Positions 21,641 to 29,798 of a stretch of 64,000 bases of DNA are shown piece after piece. How positions within the stretch are numbered: position 1 is the stretch's first letter; the number at the start of each line of letters is the position of its first letter. The DNA is from Qipengyuania proteolytica (lineage in GTDB: Bacteria; Pseudomonadota; Alphaproteobacteria; Sphingomonadales; Sphingomonadaceae): the NCBI RefSeq assembly GCF_019711565.1, contig NZ_JAIGNN010000001.1, forward strand, positions 682,001 through 746,000, given 5' to 3'. The position numbers and the translations under genes are program-made. A model generated the notes under the pieces. The model was not told the DNA's origin, searched no databases, and saw nothing but the letters and a program-made list of their open reading frames with translations.

Positions 21641-21982
21641 CTAATCTCCCGCCTGGCTCCAGTCGGCGCGCAGTGGCCAGTCGTCGAGGGCGAAGCCCTG
21701 CACCACGCTGAGCGGGAGGGGCGCCAGGAAGAAGATGCCCATGCTCTCGCCGAGTTGCCAGGCGACCTCGCCTTCGACCGTCAAGCCGGGCAGCAGATCG
21801 ATCGCGACGGGCGCGCCGATATCGCCGGGCAGGGCCGTGCCATCGATCAGGCAGCCCGATTGCGACAGGTTGCGCATGACGCAGGCGACCTCGATGCCTG
21901 CGATCCGCGCGCGAAGGCTCTCGCGCGTCTGGCTGCGATTTTCTTTCCTGCGGTCCAAGCTCGCATCCCGGCCAAGTGGCAC
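21641..21982 (-). CDS. PilZ domain protein
   Basis: Single PilZ domain, a c-di-GMP effector fold, of 113 residues as annotated. The N-terminal RKENRSQTRES segment matches the R-x3-R c-di-GMP motif region, and LSQSGCLIDG corresponds to the (D/N)-x-S-x2-G box. GTG 21982 is used because the upstream sequence is AT-richer and promoter-like; in-frame ATGs at 22135 or 22171 would add 51-63 unrelated residues, the latter overlapping the divergent hydrolase. Start uncertain, domain secure. The GGDEF protein at 26647 could supply its ligand. Confidence 0.75.
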   Translation of the reverse strand: MPLGRDASLDRRKENRSQTRESLRARIAGIEVACVMRNLSQSGCLIDGTALPGDIGAPVAIDLLPGLTVEGEVAWQLGESMGIFFLAPLPLSVVQGFALDDWPLRADWSQAGD

Positions 21983-22158
21983 ACCCTGCGTAGAATGCCG
22001 TAGTCCCCGGTCCTCCGCTTGTATGCCTGCGACAAATGCAGGCGTGTCGTAAGTCCATGTTAACCATCGCGAATATCGCTTTGCCGATATTCCGGATGGA
22101 CATTCGCCCTGCTTTGCGGTGAATTTCAGGACCATAGGCCGAAACGGGGAGGAAACGG

Positions 22159-23046
22159 GTGCCCAAGGCAACTGCGAACGGAATCGAGATCCATTACGAA
22201 GAGCACGGCGATCCGGCCCACCCGCCGATGCTGCTGATCATGGGATTCGGTGCGCAACTCACCCTGTGGCCGGACGAACTGGTCGAGGCGCTGGCCAACC
22301 ACGGCTTTCGCGTCATTCGCTACGACAATCGCGACATCGGCCTCAGTCACAAGTTCGACGGGGTGAAGGCCCCCGGCCTCATCAAGATGACGCTGCTGTC
22401 CAAGCTCGGCTTCACCCCGAAGGTGCCTTACACGCTGGCCGACATGGCCGATGACGGCGTCGGCCTGCTCGATGCCCTCGGGATCGACAAGGCGCATATC
22501 GTCGGCGCGAGCATGGGTGGGATGATCGCCCAGCATGTCGCCGCACGGCACGGCGCGCGGTGCCTGTCGCTCACCTCGATCTTCTCGACCACCGGTAATC
22601 CCAAGCTGCCTGCAGCTAAGCCCGAAGCGCTCAAGGCGCTGGTGACGCGGCCCAAGAGCATGGAGGAGGACGTGCTGGTCGACCACGGCGTGATGCTGGC
22701 CCGCACGATCGGTTCGCCGGGCTACCCCTCCGACGAGGAACGCCTGCGCGAGCGTACGCGCGCGAGCATCCGCCGCAGCATCTACCCCGAGGGGCCGACC
22801 CGGCACCTTTCGGCGATCGTGGCCGATGGCGACCGGCGCGGGATGCTCAAGGATGTCAGCGTCCCGACGCTGGTCCTTCATGGCGAAGACGATCCGCTGG
22901 TCCCGGTGGAAGGGGGGCGCGACACGGCGGCGAGCATTCCCGGCGCGCGGCTCAAGACGATCCCCGGCTGGGGTCACGACCTGCCGCTCGAGCTGGTCGA
23001 CGAGGTCGCCGACGCCATCGCGGCGCATGCACGGGTCGCTGCCTGA
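22159..23046 (+). CDS. Alpha/beta hydrolase
   Basis: 295-residue serine hydrolase of the alpha/beta fold, cytoplasmic. The nucleophile elbow is GASMGG, the acid is in HGEDDPLVP and the His in GWGHDLP, giving a full triad. MGFGAQLTLWPDEL near the N-terminus forms the oxyanion hole and resembles RdmC/aclacinomycin-methylesterase-like hydrolases. The start is GTG 22159, with GGGAGGAAAC 6-15 bases upstream. Divergent from the PilZ gene. Substrate unknown. Confidence 0.9.
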   Translation: MPKATANGIEIHYEEHGDPAHPPMLLIMGFGAQLTLWPDELVEALANHGFRVIRYDNRDIGLSHKFDGVKAPGLIKMTLLSKLGFTPKVPYTLADMADDGVGLLDALGIDKAHIVGASMGGMIAQHVAARHGARCLSLTSIFSTTGNPKLPAAKPEALKALVTRPKSMEEDVLVDHGVMLARTIGSPGYPSDEERLRERTRASIRRSIYPEGPTRHLSAIVADGDRRGMLKDVSVPTLVLHGEDDPLVPVEGGRDTAASIPGARLKTIPGWGHDLPLELVDEVADAIAAHARVAA

Positions 23047-23422
23047 CGCGAACCGTGCCTCGCTTGCGGCGAAACGTGCGGTGCGCTCTGCCCGCGCTCG
23101 TCCGCCGCAAGTTTGTCTGACCGAGTCGGTCCGCGTCCCACCCTCGCAAGGTTGCCAAGCGCGGTTGCGATATTGGCAATCCCCGACACGAGCGAAGCCG
23201 GCGCAGAAGCAATATTCCAACTTTGCATCGGCGCGACAGGCTTTCTGACGCTTTCTTGACATGCCTCTGCATCGGCGTAGCCTCATGCACGCCGAGCACG
23301 TCCGCAGAAGCTTCGGTGCCGATCGACCCTAGACCGTCATCGCCCACGTACACATCAAGAGTCGCGCCCTGTGTGATACTCTCTGCGGCCGATCATCCTC
23401 TTTTGAATGGAAGGATGATCCC
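23047..23422. other. Intergenic region upstream of copy B
   Basis: 376 bp without a convincing gene. It contains a -35-like TTGACA at 23256-23261 without a clear -10 partner, and the last 70 bp runs into the GGAAGGATGATCCC ribosome site of the next gene. Nothing else recognised. Confidence 0.5.
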
Positions 23423-23920
23423 ATGAACAAATTTGCCATTTTCGCCATTTCCGCTGCCGTGACGGCCTCGGTGCTCGCCGTACCGATCGCCTCGCAGGAA
23501 ATCGTCGTGTCGCCCAGAGCGGCCACGGCCTTCGCTCAAACCGTCGAAGCCGACCTCGGCGTCCAGTTGCAGCGGGTTCATTTCGTCGCCCCTAGCGGCA
23601 TTACCGGCTTCACCAGCGTCCGCTTCCAATGCGGCCCCGACGGGAAGGCGCGCAATATTGCGACCTTCGGCGGTACGGGTTCGAGGCGGATCGACCAGCT
23701 CGGGCGTCGCGCCGTTGCGCGCCTGACCAGCCTCACTCCGCAATCCTACGGGATCGACGAGGGCCAGCTGATCCAGGCCAACATTATCGTCGCCCCGAAC
23801 GACAAGCAGATGAAGCGCATGCGGGACAAGCTCGAGCGCGCGGAAGCGGACCGGCTGGCGCGCTCCCCGCGCGAGAAGGCAGTGCTCGCCCTGACCATGG
23901 CGGGCCACCCGGTTTCCTGA
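23423..23920 (+). CDS. Secreted TonB-C-terminal-like protein (copy B)
   Basis: 165 residues, Sec signal peptide, then a domain parallel to the product of 21077-21568: both have a short I/VVxSP segment, a V-R-F strand before a D/E-G-K turn, an R-R helix and an N-I-x-A-P-N segment before a charged helix. Identity is low, so the duplication is old. The ribosome site AAGGATGATCC is nearly that of copy A. Probably periplasmic; partner and ligand unknown. Confidence 0.78.
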   Translation: MNKFAIFAISAAVTASVLAVPIASQEIVVSPRAATAFAQTVEADLGVQLQRVHFVAPSGITGFTSVRFQCGPDGKARNIATFGGTGSRRIDQLGRRAVARLTSLTPQSYGIDEGQLIQANIIVAPNDKQMKRMRDKLERAEADRLARSPREKAVLALTMAGHPVS

Positions 23921-24007
23921 CCGCAAAGGCCAGGAGCCGTCTCGGTACCGGGGCGGTTTTCATCTGCGGGAATGCCGCCCCGTGCCGGGATCGCATCGAG
24001 TGAGCTA

Positions 24008-24036
24008 AGGGGCTCCGGACAGTATCCGGGGCCCTT
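24008..24036 (+). terminator. Probable terminator after copy B
   Basis: A 12-bp stem (24008-24019 with 24025-24036, two G-U pairs, 5-nt loop) sits ~90 bp after the stop. Only a short T/C tail follows, so termination efficiency is uncertain. Confidence 0.45.
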
Positions 24037-24543
24037 CATGCGCTCGCCAAGGGCCCGTCGAATATCCCGCCCCGATTCCAAAGTTTCGCGGCAGGATTCG
24101 ATTGAATCTCAACCCGGCATGATCCTTTTTGCCCGCATAATTTTTTTCACGGATTCATTTTCCGGCTTGCGCACCGGCCAAGTCCAGCTTTCTCCACGCG
24201 TCGCTGCGTTGCAGCAGCATAGGACACCTGCTTCGGGCGCCCTCGCGAGCAGTTAAATCTTTGTTGACCCTCTTGCGCGCGAGTCCCGTCTGATTCAGTA
24301 TCTAGTGGTCGGGTACGTGGGGGCACCCACTAGACCTAGCTATCACGGCGTTCATTCCCATATGGGGTGTGCGCCGATTGTGTGCCGGTCTGTGGGGAAA
24401 AAGGGGATAAGTTTTCACCCCCGGCGACACGAAAATTGCTAGGTGGGTCTTCGGCCTGCCGACTCGAACACAAGCGGAACGCGGGGCCTAAGCCCGCTTC
24501 ACGCACAGGGCACAAACTGCGGCTACGAACGGCGGGGCACACG
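24037..24543 (+). promoter_or_regulatory. Leader and promoter region of nrdA
   Basis: About 500 bp of non-coding sequence. It holds AT-rich stretches (a T7 run near 24141), the pair of putative NrdR boxes at 24294-24341, and a DnaA-box-like cluster at 24391-24411 (TGTGGGGAA and GGGGATAAG). No -35/-10 pair was convincing by eye. The size and content suggest complex control of the ribonucleotide reductase gene. Confidence 0.55.
24294..24341 (+). promoter_or_regulatory. Putative pair of NrdR boxes
   Basis: Two imperfect 16-bp elements, 24294-24309 (core CAGTATCTAGTGG) and 24326-24341 (core CCACTAGACCTAGCT), resemble the NrdR consensus acaCwATATcTwGtgt. Their centres are 32 bp apart, three helical turns, the spacing usual for cooperative NrdR binding. 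The halves also form an 8-bp inverted repeat (TCTAGTGG/CCACTAGA). NrdR represses reductase genes when dATP/ATP is high. Confidence 0.6.
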
Positions 24544-26568
24544 ATGGATTTCAAAAGCGGGGACGACACGGCGATGGCACTGGATCTGGATCTGCAGGAC
24601 ACCGCCGAGGATACGGGCACGACCGACAGCAAGGCCAAGAAGGCGGTGGCGATGGACAAGGGCGATACGGGTAGCGAAGCGCTGGTGAGCGCCGCCGCGG
24701 GCGAAGCCCTGGCCGGCGCGATGAAGGCTGCTGCCGAGAAGGAAGATTCCAAGAAGGTTCTCGACCGCCGTTTCGACGTGCAGACCGACGAGAGCCGCGA
24801 TTCCCTGCTGACCGATTTCGGCAAGGAAACGCTGACCGACCGCTACCTGCTCCCGGGCGAGAAGTACCAGGACCTGTTCGCCCGCGTTGCCGACTATTTC
24901 GCCGACGATGCCGAGCATGCGCAGCGCCTCTACGACTATATCTCGAACCTGTGGTTCATGCCGGCGACCCCGGTGCTGTCGAACGGCGGCACCACGCGCG
25001 GCCTGCCGATCAGCTGCTACCTCAATTCGGTCAGCGACAGCCTCGACGGCATCGTCAACACCTGGAACGAGAACGTGTGGCTCGCTTCCAAGGGCGGCGG
25101 CATCGGCACCTACTGGGGCAATGTCCGCGGCATCGGCGAACCGGTCGGCCTCAACGGCAAGACCAGCGGCATCATTCCTTTCGTCCGCGTGATGGACAGC
25201 CTGACGCTGGCGATTTCGCAGGGCTCGCTGCGCCGCGGTTCGGCCGCCTGCTATATCGACATCACCCACCCGGAGATCGAGGAATTCCTCGAAATCCGCA
25301 AACCCTCGGGCGATTTCAACCGCAAGGCGCTCAACCTGCACCACGGCGTGCTGGTGACCGATGCCTTCATGGAAGCGGTCCGCAATGGCGAGGAATTCGA
25401 CCTCGTGTCCCCGCGTGACGGTTCGGTCCGCAAGACCGTGGACGCGCGCTCGCTGTTCCAGAAGCTGGTGGAAACCCGCCTGGCAACCGGCGAGCCCTAC
25501 ATCGTGTTCTCCGACACCGTGAACCGCATGATGCCCAAGCATCACCGCGAACTCGGCCTCAAGGTCTCGACCTCGAACCTGTGCGCCGAAATCACCCTGC
25601 CGACCGGCATCGATCACCTCGGCAACGATCGCACCGCGGTGTGCTGCCTCTCCTCGCTCAACCTCGAAAAGTGGGACGAGTGGAACACCGACAAGCGCTT
25701 CATCGAGGACGTGATGCGCTTCCTCGACAACGTGCTGCAGGACTACATCGACCGCGCGCCCGACGAGATGGCCCGCGCCAAGTATTCGGCCATGCGCGAA
25801 CGCAGCGTCGGCATGGGCGTGATGGGCTTCCACTCCTTCCTCCAGTCCAAAGGCATCGGCTTCGAAAGCCCGATGGCGAAGGTCTGGAACCTCAAGATGT
25901 TCAAGCACATCAGCGCCAAGGCCGAAGAGGCTTCGCTGGTGCTGGCGACCGAGCGCGGCCCGTGCCCGGACGCGGAAGAAACCGGTGCGATGGAACGCTT
26001 CAGCTGCAAGATGGCGATCGCGCCGACCGCGTCGATCAGCATCATCTGCGGCGGGACCAGCGCCTGCATCGAGCCGATCCCGGCCAATATCTACACGCAC
26101 AAGACGCTGTCGGGCAGCTTCATCGTGAAGAACCCGTATCTCGAAAAGATCCTCGACAAGAAGTCGAAGAACTCGACCGCGATCTGGAACTCGATCCTCG
26201 AAAAGGGCGGCAGCGTCCAGCACCTCGACTTCCTGACCGCGGAAGAAAAGGCCGCGTTCAAGACCAGCTTCGAGATCGACCAGCGCTGGCTGCTCGAATT
26301 CGCCGCCGACCGCGCGCCCTATATCGACCAGGCGCAGTCGCTGAACCTGTTCATCCCGGCCGACGTCGACAAGTGGGACCTCATGATGCTGCACTTCCAG
26401 GCGTGGGAGAAGGGCATCAAGTCGCTCTACTACCTGCGCTCCAAGAGCGTGCAGCGCGCCGGCTTCGCGGGCGGGGTGGAAGCGGACAACACCGCCGATG
26501 CGGCCAAGATCGAACTGTCGGCCGGTGCCGAGCAGACCGATTACGAGGAATGCCTCGCCTGCCAGTGA
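24544..26568 (+). CDS. nrdA: Ribonucleoside-diphosphate reductase, alpha subunit
   Basis: Large catalytic subunit of class I ribonucleotide reductase; reduces NDPs to dNDPs with NrdB supplying the radical. 674 residues. Visible: the catalytic loop SNLCAEITLP and the substrate Cys in PISCYLNS, the finger-loop Cys with N and E (NLCAE), MGVMGFHSFLQSKG, and PTASISIICGGTSACIEP; the C-terminal pair in ECLACQ is the redox relay. The start at 24544 (MDFKSGDD) is chosen; 24574 is an alternative. A long ATP-cone is absent: the first ~90 residues are charged/Ala-rich, so the usual allosteric activity site may be missing. nrdB lies 2.1 kb downstream, separated by two unrelated genes. Confidence 0.96.
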   Translation: MDFKSGDDTAMALDLDLQDTAEDTGTTDSKAKKAVAMDKGDTGSEALVSAAAGEALAGAMKAAAEKEDSKKVLDRRFDVQTDESRDSLLTDFGKETLTDRYLLPGEKYQDLFARVADYFADDAEHAQRLYDYISNLWFMPATPVLSNGGTTRGLPISCYLNSVSDSLDGIVNTWNENVWLASKGGGIGTYWGNVRGIGEPVGLNGKTSGIIPFVRVMDSLTLAISQGSLRRGSAACYIDITHPEIEEFLEIRKPSGDFNRKALNLHHGVLVTDAFMEAVRNGEEFDLVSPRDGSVRKTVDARSLFQKLVETRLATGEPYIVFSDTVNRMMPKHHRELGLKVSTSNLCAEITLPTGIDHLGNDRTAVCCLSSLNLEKWDEWNTDKRFIEDVMRFLDNVLQDYIDRAPDEMARAKYSAMRERSVGMGVMGFHSFLQSKGIGFESPMAKVWNLKMFKHISAKAEEASLVLATERGPCPDAEETGAMERFSCKMAIAPTASISIICGGTSACIEPIPANIYTHKTLSGSFIVKNPYLEKILDKKSKNSTAIWNSILEKGGSVQHLDFLTAEEKAAFKTSFEIDQRWLLEFAADRAPYIDQAQSLNLFIPADVDKWDLMMLHFQAWEKGIKSLYYLRSKSVQRAGFAGGVEADNTADAAKIELSAGAEQTDYEECLACQ

Positions 26569-26598
26569 GGCGATCCTGATCTAAGGACAGGATAGGGG

Positions 26599-26631
26599 AG
26601 GGGCCGGTGTCCGGAAGGGCAACCGGCCCCT
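26599..26631 (+). terminator. Terminator of nrdA
   Basis: Perfect 10-bp arms (26599-26608, 26622-26631) with a 13-nt loop, 30 bp after the nrdA stop and before the convergent GGDEF gene end. The T-tail on this strand is short (TTCCTCGTT). Confidence 0.6.
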
Positions 26632-26646
26632 TCCTCGTTGCCTCGG

Positions 26647-27861
26647 TCACCCCAGCTCTTCCACCGCCGCATAGGCCAGTTCGACGCGGTTGCGGCCGTT
26701 GTGCTTGGCGCGGTAGAGCGCCTCGTCGGCCCGCGCGAGCAGCTCGCCCATCGTGTGCTCGCCGCGCGAGCGGGCGATCCCGATGCTGGCGGTGATCCCC
26801 GCCTCGGCCTTCGGCCCCACCGCAATCGCCAGGCCGGCGATCGTCTGGCGCATTTCCTCGGCCACAATCACGCAGTAGCACTTGCCCGTTTCGGGCAGCA
26901 GCGCGACGAATTCCTCGCCCCCGAAGCGCGCGACATGGCCGCCGTGCGGCTGGATGCAGCGGTCGAGTGCGCGCGCGACTTCCATCAGGCAGCGATCCCC
27001 GGCCTGATGGCCGTAGCGGTCGTTGAAATCCTTGAAGCGGTCGAGGTCGATCATCATCACCGCCATCGTGCCCGTGCCCGCCTTGGCGCGGCACTCGTCG
27101 AAGGCGCGCTCAAAGGTGCGGCGGTTGGGCAGGCCGGTCAGCGGATCGCTTTCGGACAGCTCGCGCAGCAGCGCATTGCTCTGTTCCAGCGCCTCACGAT
27201 CGAATTGCTGTTGCAGGCCGCGCAGGAAGTCCCGCGCTTCATAGTCCCAGATGCGCCGGGCCAGCACGAGGCCGCCGACCATCGCGATGGCGCAGAAGAT
27301 CATGTGCTGCAGCAGCAGGATCGGCGGCAGCGGGTGCGGGAAAATCCCCGCGACGAAGGTGGCGAGCGAGAAGACCAGCGCGAAGCGCACCTTCTCCGTC
27401 ATGGAGAACGGCAGGGTCTGCAGCCCGATCACCATCAGCACGACCACTGCCATGCTGAAGCGCGCGATCACGTCGGACGTGGCGAAGCTCGACAGCCAGA
27501 TCGTGCTCGCCGCGAACAGCGACATGGTCACCGTGATTATCGCCTTCGCCGGGCCGGGCCGCCCCTTGTGCAGCAGCACCAGTGCGACGGCGGTGAGGGG
27601 GGCGATGGTCAGCAGGCGGAACAGGAGCGCCTGAAAGGCCACCTCGCTCACCACGAGAAAGTCGACGACGCTCGAGGCCAGGGCCACCGCCAGACCCATC
27701 CTGGCGAGGAAGGCGAGCTCAGCAGCGCCCTTCCGGTCGCGCTTCGCGTCCCACGCTTCGCGCAGCTTCGCCGGCCACGCGGCGACATCGCCGGGGCGGG
27801 CAAGTGCCGCCTCGGCCATCTGCCGCAATTGCGGCTCGCGCGTGGGAAGATCCCGGTCCAT
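26647..27861 (-). CDS. Membrane diguanylate cyclase (GGDEF)
   Basis: 404 residues: an N-terminal cytoplasmic segment, about six hydrophobic helices (~50-215), a linker helix and a C-terminal GGDEF domain. The active-site loop RFGGEEF is intact, and MMIDLDRFKDFNDRYGH supplies metal and guanine contacts, so c-di-GMP synthesis is likely. The RxxD inhibitory site expected upstream of GGEEF is absent. The membrane part has no recognisable sensor domain. ATG 27861 gives a plausible N-terminus. It is transcribed downstream of the DUF2171 gene but separated from it by a strong terminator. Confidence 0.9.
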   Translation of the reverse strand: MDRDLPTREPQLRQMAEAALARPGDVAAWPAKLREAWDAKRDRKGAAELAFLARMGLAVALASSVVDFLVVSEVAFQALLFRLLTIAPLTAVALVLLHKGRPGPAKAIITVTMSLFAASTIWLSSFATSDVIARFSMAVVVLMVIGLQTLPFSMTEKVRFALVFSLATFVAGIFPHPLPPILLLQHMIFCAIAMVGGLVLARRIWDYEARDFLRGLQQQFDREALEQSNALLRELSESDPLTGLPNRRTFERAFDECRAKAGTGTMAVMMIDLDRFKDFNDRYGHQAGDRCLMEVARALDRCIQPHGGHVARFGGEEFVALLPETGKCYCVIVAEEMRQTIAGLAIAVGPKAEAGITASIGIARSRGEHTMGELLARADEALYRAKHNGRNRVELAYAAVEELG

Positions 27862-27946
27862 GCTGCGGGAACTATCGGGCGCGGGTTAAGCCGGTCCGCA
27901 GCGAAGTGGTAAGGATTGTCCTAACGGCCCGTTCACCACAACGCGA

Positions 27947-27977
27947 AACCCCGCCGATCGCGGGGATCGGCGGGGTT
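27947..27977 (-). terminator. Rho-independent terminator of the DUF2171 gene
   Basis: Perfect 13-bp arms (27947-27959 and 27965-27977) around a 5-nt loop, followed on the minus strand by TTTCG. It lies 38 bp after the DUF2171 stop and insulates the GGDEF gene. Confidence 0.75.
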
Positions 27978-28014
27978 CTCGCTCCGTACGAAGGGAGCGG
28001 GTAAGGATTTACGC

Positions 28015-28260
28015 TCAGGCGTTTTCCATCACGGCCTTGTTGCCGAGGCCTTCCGGAATGCGCGCACCTTCGGTCAGGTAGATGCGGTTGTCGTCGATCT
28101 TCTCGACGTCATCCAGCTTGAGGAAATGGTGCATGTCGTCGGCGCTGTCCGACTTGGTGAGCTTGATGGCGTCGTCCTTGACCTCGTCCACGGTGCCGAC
28201 GTGGCGGCCCTTGAAATCGACGACCTCCATGTGTTCCTTGATGCGAATACGTTCAAACAT
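28015..28260 (-). CDS. DUF2171 family protein
   Basis: 81-residue acidic protein (MFERIRIKEHMEVVDFKGRHVGTVDEV...) of the DUF2171 family, a PRC-barrel-like small beta domain found across alphaproteobacteria. No signal peptide. The family is often associated with stress or biofilm genes, but no biochemical function is established. AGAAAGGGAAACA precedes ATG 28260, an excellent ribosome site, and a perfect terminator follows, so it is a single-gene unit likely to be well expressed. Confidence 0.88.
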   Translation of the reverse strand: MFERIRIKEHMEVVDFKGRHVGTVDEVKDDAIKLTKSDSADDMHHFLKLDDVEKIDDNRIYLTEGARIPEGLGNKAVMENA

Positions 28261-28664
28261 TGTTTCCCTTTCTTCTGAGTGGGTTATGTCTAAATAACGG
28301 GTGGGAAGGGGCATCCGTTCCTCGGCTCGTCGAGGCTCGCGCACGGCTCGTTGCGCCCCCGCAAGAATCATCGCCTGTTGCCGGAAACCTTAGTGCCCCG
28401 CCCCTGAGGGAGGGACGAGGCACCGGGGTGCGGGCTTTTGCCCGCAAAAGGGGAAACCGGACTAGGGCCCGCACTTCCCGGAACCGGTCTGCGCCGGTCT
28501 GTCTGCTCAACGGCGCAAACCCGCATCGCGTTCCCCGCCGCGCGGCACTTTGCCCGATGCAAAAAACCGCACAGCTTATCCCCGCCGAATCGATACCCCT
28601 TGCCTTCGAATCCGGCCTGTGATTCCCTATATGAGTCGTCCACGCGGAACCCGGAGACCACAAG
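28261..28664. other. Intergenic region between DUF2171 and nrdB
   Basis: 404 bp shared by two divergent promoters. It contains a perfect GCGGGC-TTTT-GCCCGC hairpin near 28430-28446 and a DnaA-box-like CTTATCCCC at 28575-28583, the exact reverse complement of an element upstream of nrdA. No clear NrdR box. No ORF is credible. Confidence 0.5.
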
Positions 28665-29726
28665 ATGTCGTTGCTCGAAGCCAGAAAGACCTACAAGCCC
28701 TTCGAATACCCGTGGGCCTACGAGTTCTGGAAGCGCCAGCAGCAGATCCACTGGATGCCCGAAGAAGTGCCGCTGGGCGAAGACTGCCGCGACTGGGCGC
28801 AGAAGATCACCGAGCACGAGCGCAACCTGCTCACCCAGATCTTCCGCTTCTTCACCCAGGCCGACGTCGAGGTGCAGGATTGCTACCACGACAAGTACGG
28901 CCGCGTGTTCAAGCCCACGGAAGTGAAGATGATGCTCACCGCCTTCTCCAACATGGAGACGGTGCACATCGCGGCCTACAGCCACCTGCTCGACACGATC
29001 GGCATGCCCGAAAGCGAATATTCGGCCTTCCTCGAATACGAGGAAATGAAGGACAAGCACGATTATCTGCAGGTCTTCGGCGTCGACACGGACGAGGATA
29101 TCGCCCGCACGCTGGCGGCGTTCGGCGGCTTCACCGAAGGCATGCAGCTGTTCGCCAGCTTCGCCATGCTGATGAACTTCCCGCGCTTCAACAAGATGAA
29201 GGGCATGGGGCAGATCGTCAGCTGGTCGGTCCGCGACGAGAGCCTGCATTGCGAAGGCATCGTGCGCCTGTTCCACGAATTCGTGCGCGAGCGCGACTGC
29301 TACACCAAGGCGGTCAAGGAAGACATCATCGACATCTGCCAGAAGTCGGTGCGGCTGGAAGACAATTTCATCGACCTCGCCTTCGAAATGGGCCCGGTCA
29401 GCGGCATGACGCCGAAGGAAATCAAGAAGTATATCCGCTACATCGCGGACTGGCGCCTGGGCCAGCTGGGCCTGCCGCCGATCTACATGATCGAGGACCA
29501 CCCGCTGCCCTGGCTCGCCCCGCTGCTCAACGGCGTGGAGCACGCCAACTTCTTCGAACAGCGCGCGACCGAATATTCCAAGGGCGCGACCCGCGGCAAC
29601 TGGAACGACGTCTGGTCGAGCTTCGACAAGCGCAACAAGGCCAAGGCCGCGAACGAGGAAGACGGCGCCGGCGACGAAGGCCCGGGCCTGTTCGGGGATG
29701 AGGCCGGGAGCGTGGCGGCGGAGTGA
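28665..29726 (+). CDS. nrdB: Ribonucleoside-diphosphate reductase, beta subunit
   Basis: Diiron-tyrosyl radical subunit of class Ia ribonucleotide reductase, 353 residues. Expected ligands are present: Asp/Glu in FFTQADVE, NMETVHIAAY (Glu, His and radical Tyr), FTEGMQ (Glu) and RDESLHCEG (Glu and His). The last ~35 residues are flexible and acidic, the tail that docks on NrdA. ATG 28665 follows GGAGACCACAAG. The gene is on the same strand as nrdA but under its own promoter; an inverted repeat lies just after the stop. Confidence 0.96.
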   Translation: MSLLEARKTYKPFEYPWAYEFWKRQQQIHWMPEEVPLGEDCRDWAQKITEHERNLLTQIFRFFTQADVEVQDCYHDKYGRVFKPTEVKMMLTAFSNMETVHIAAYSHLLDTIGMPESEYSAFLEYEEMKDKHDYLQVFGVDTDEDIARTLAAFGGFTEGMQLFASFAMLMNFPRFNKMKGMGQIVSWSVRDESLHCEGIVRLFHEFVRERDCYTKAVKEDIIDICQKSVRLEDNFIDLAFEMGPVSGMTPKEIKKYIRYIADWRLGQLGLPPIYMIEDHPLPWLAPLLNGVEHANFFEQRATEYSKGATRGNWNDVWSSFDKRNKAKAANEEDGAGDEGPGLFGDEAGSVAAE

Positions 29727-29727
29727 G

Positions 29728-29776
29728 GCTCTCCTGATGGAGCGAAGTGCGAACGGGCTGGGTTCACAAGGAGAGC
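29728..29776. repeat. Inverted repeat downstream of nrdB
   Basis: 8-bp arms (29728-29735 and 29769-29776) separated by 33 bases at the border between the nrdB region and the low-GC TIR cassette. The right arm shares GAGAGCA with 30916-30922 on the far side of the cassette. Could be chance. Confidence 0.4.
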
Positions 29777-29791
29777 AGACAAATCTATTAG
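29763..29791 (+). promoter_or_regulatory. Promoter of the TIR cassette, probably leaderless
   Basis: -35 TTCACA at 29763-29768, 17-bp spacer, -10 TATTAG at 29786-29791. Transcription would start at about 29798, one base before the ATG at 29799, matching the absence of a Shine-Dalgarno sequence. Confidence 0.5.
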
Positions 29792-29798
29792 CTTAAAA

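Noticed and set aside
23972-24256. 94-residue plus-strand frame before nrdA
   Set aside because: Low-complexity composition, no ribosome site, overlaps a probable terminator.
24430-24540. Cobalamin-type riboswitch before nrdA
   Set aside because: Small hairpins are present but no B12-box or other recognisable riboswitch core; a class Ia enzyme does not need cobalamin.
24523-26394. 623-residue minus-strand frame
   Set aside because: Shadow of nrdA, whose plus-strand protein has clear catalytic motifs.
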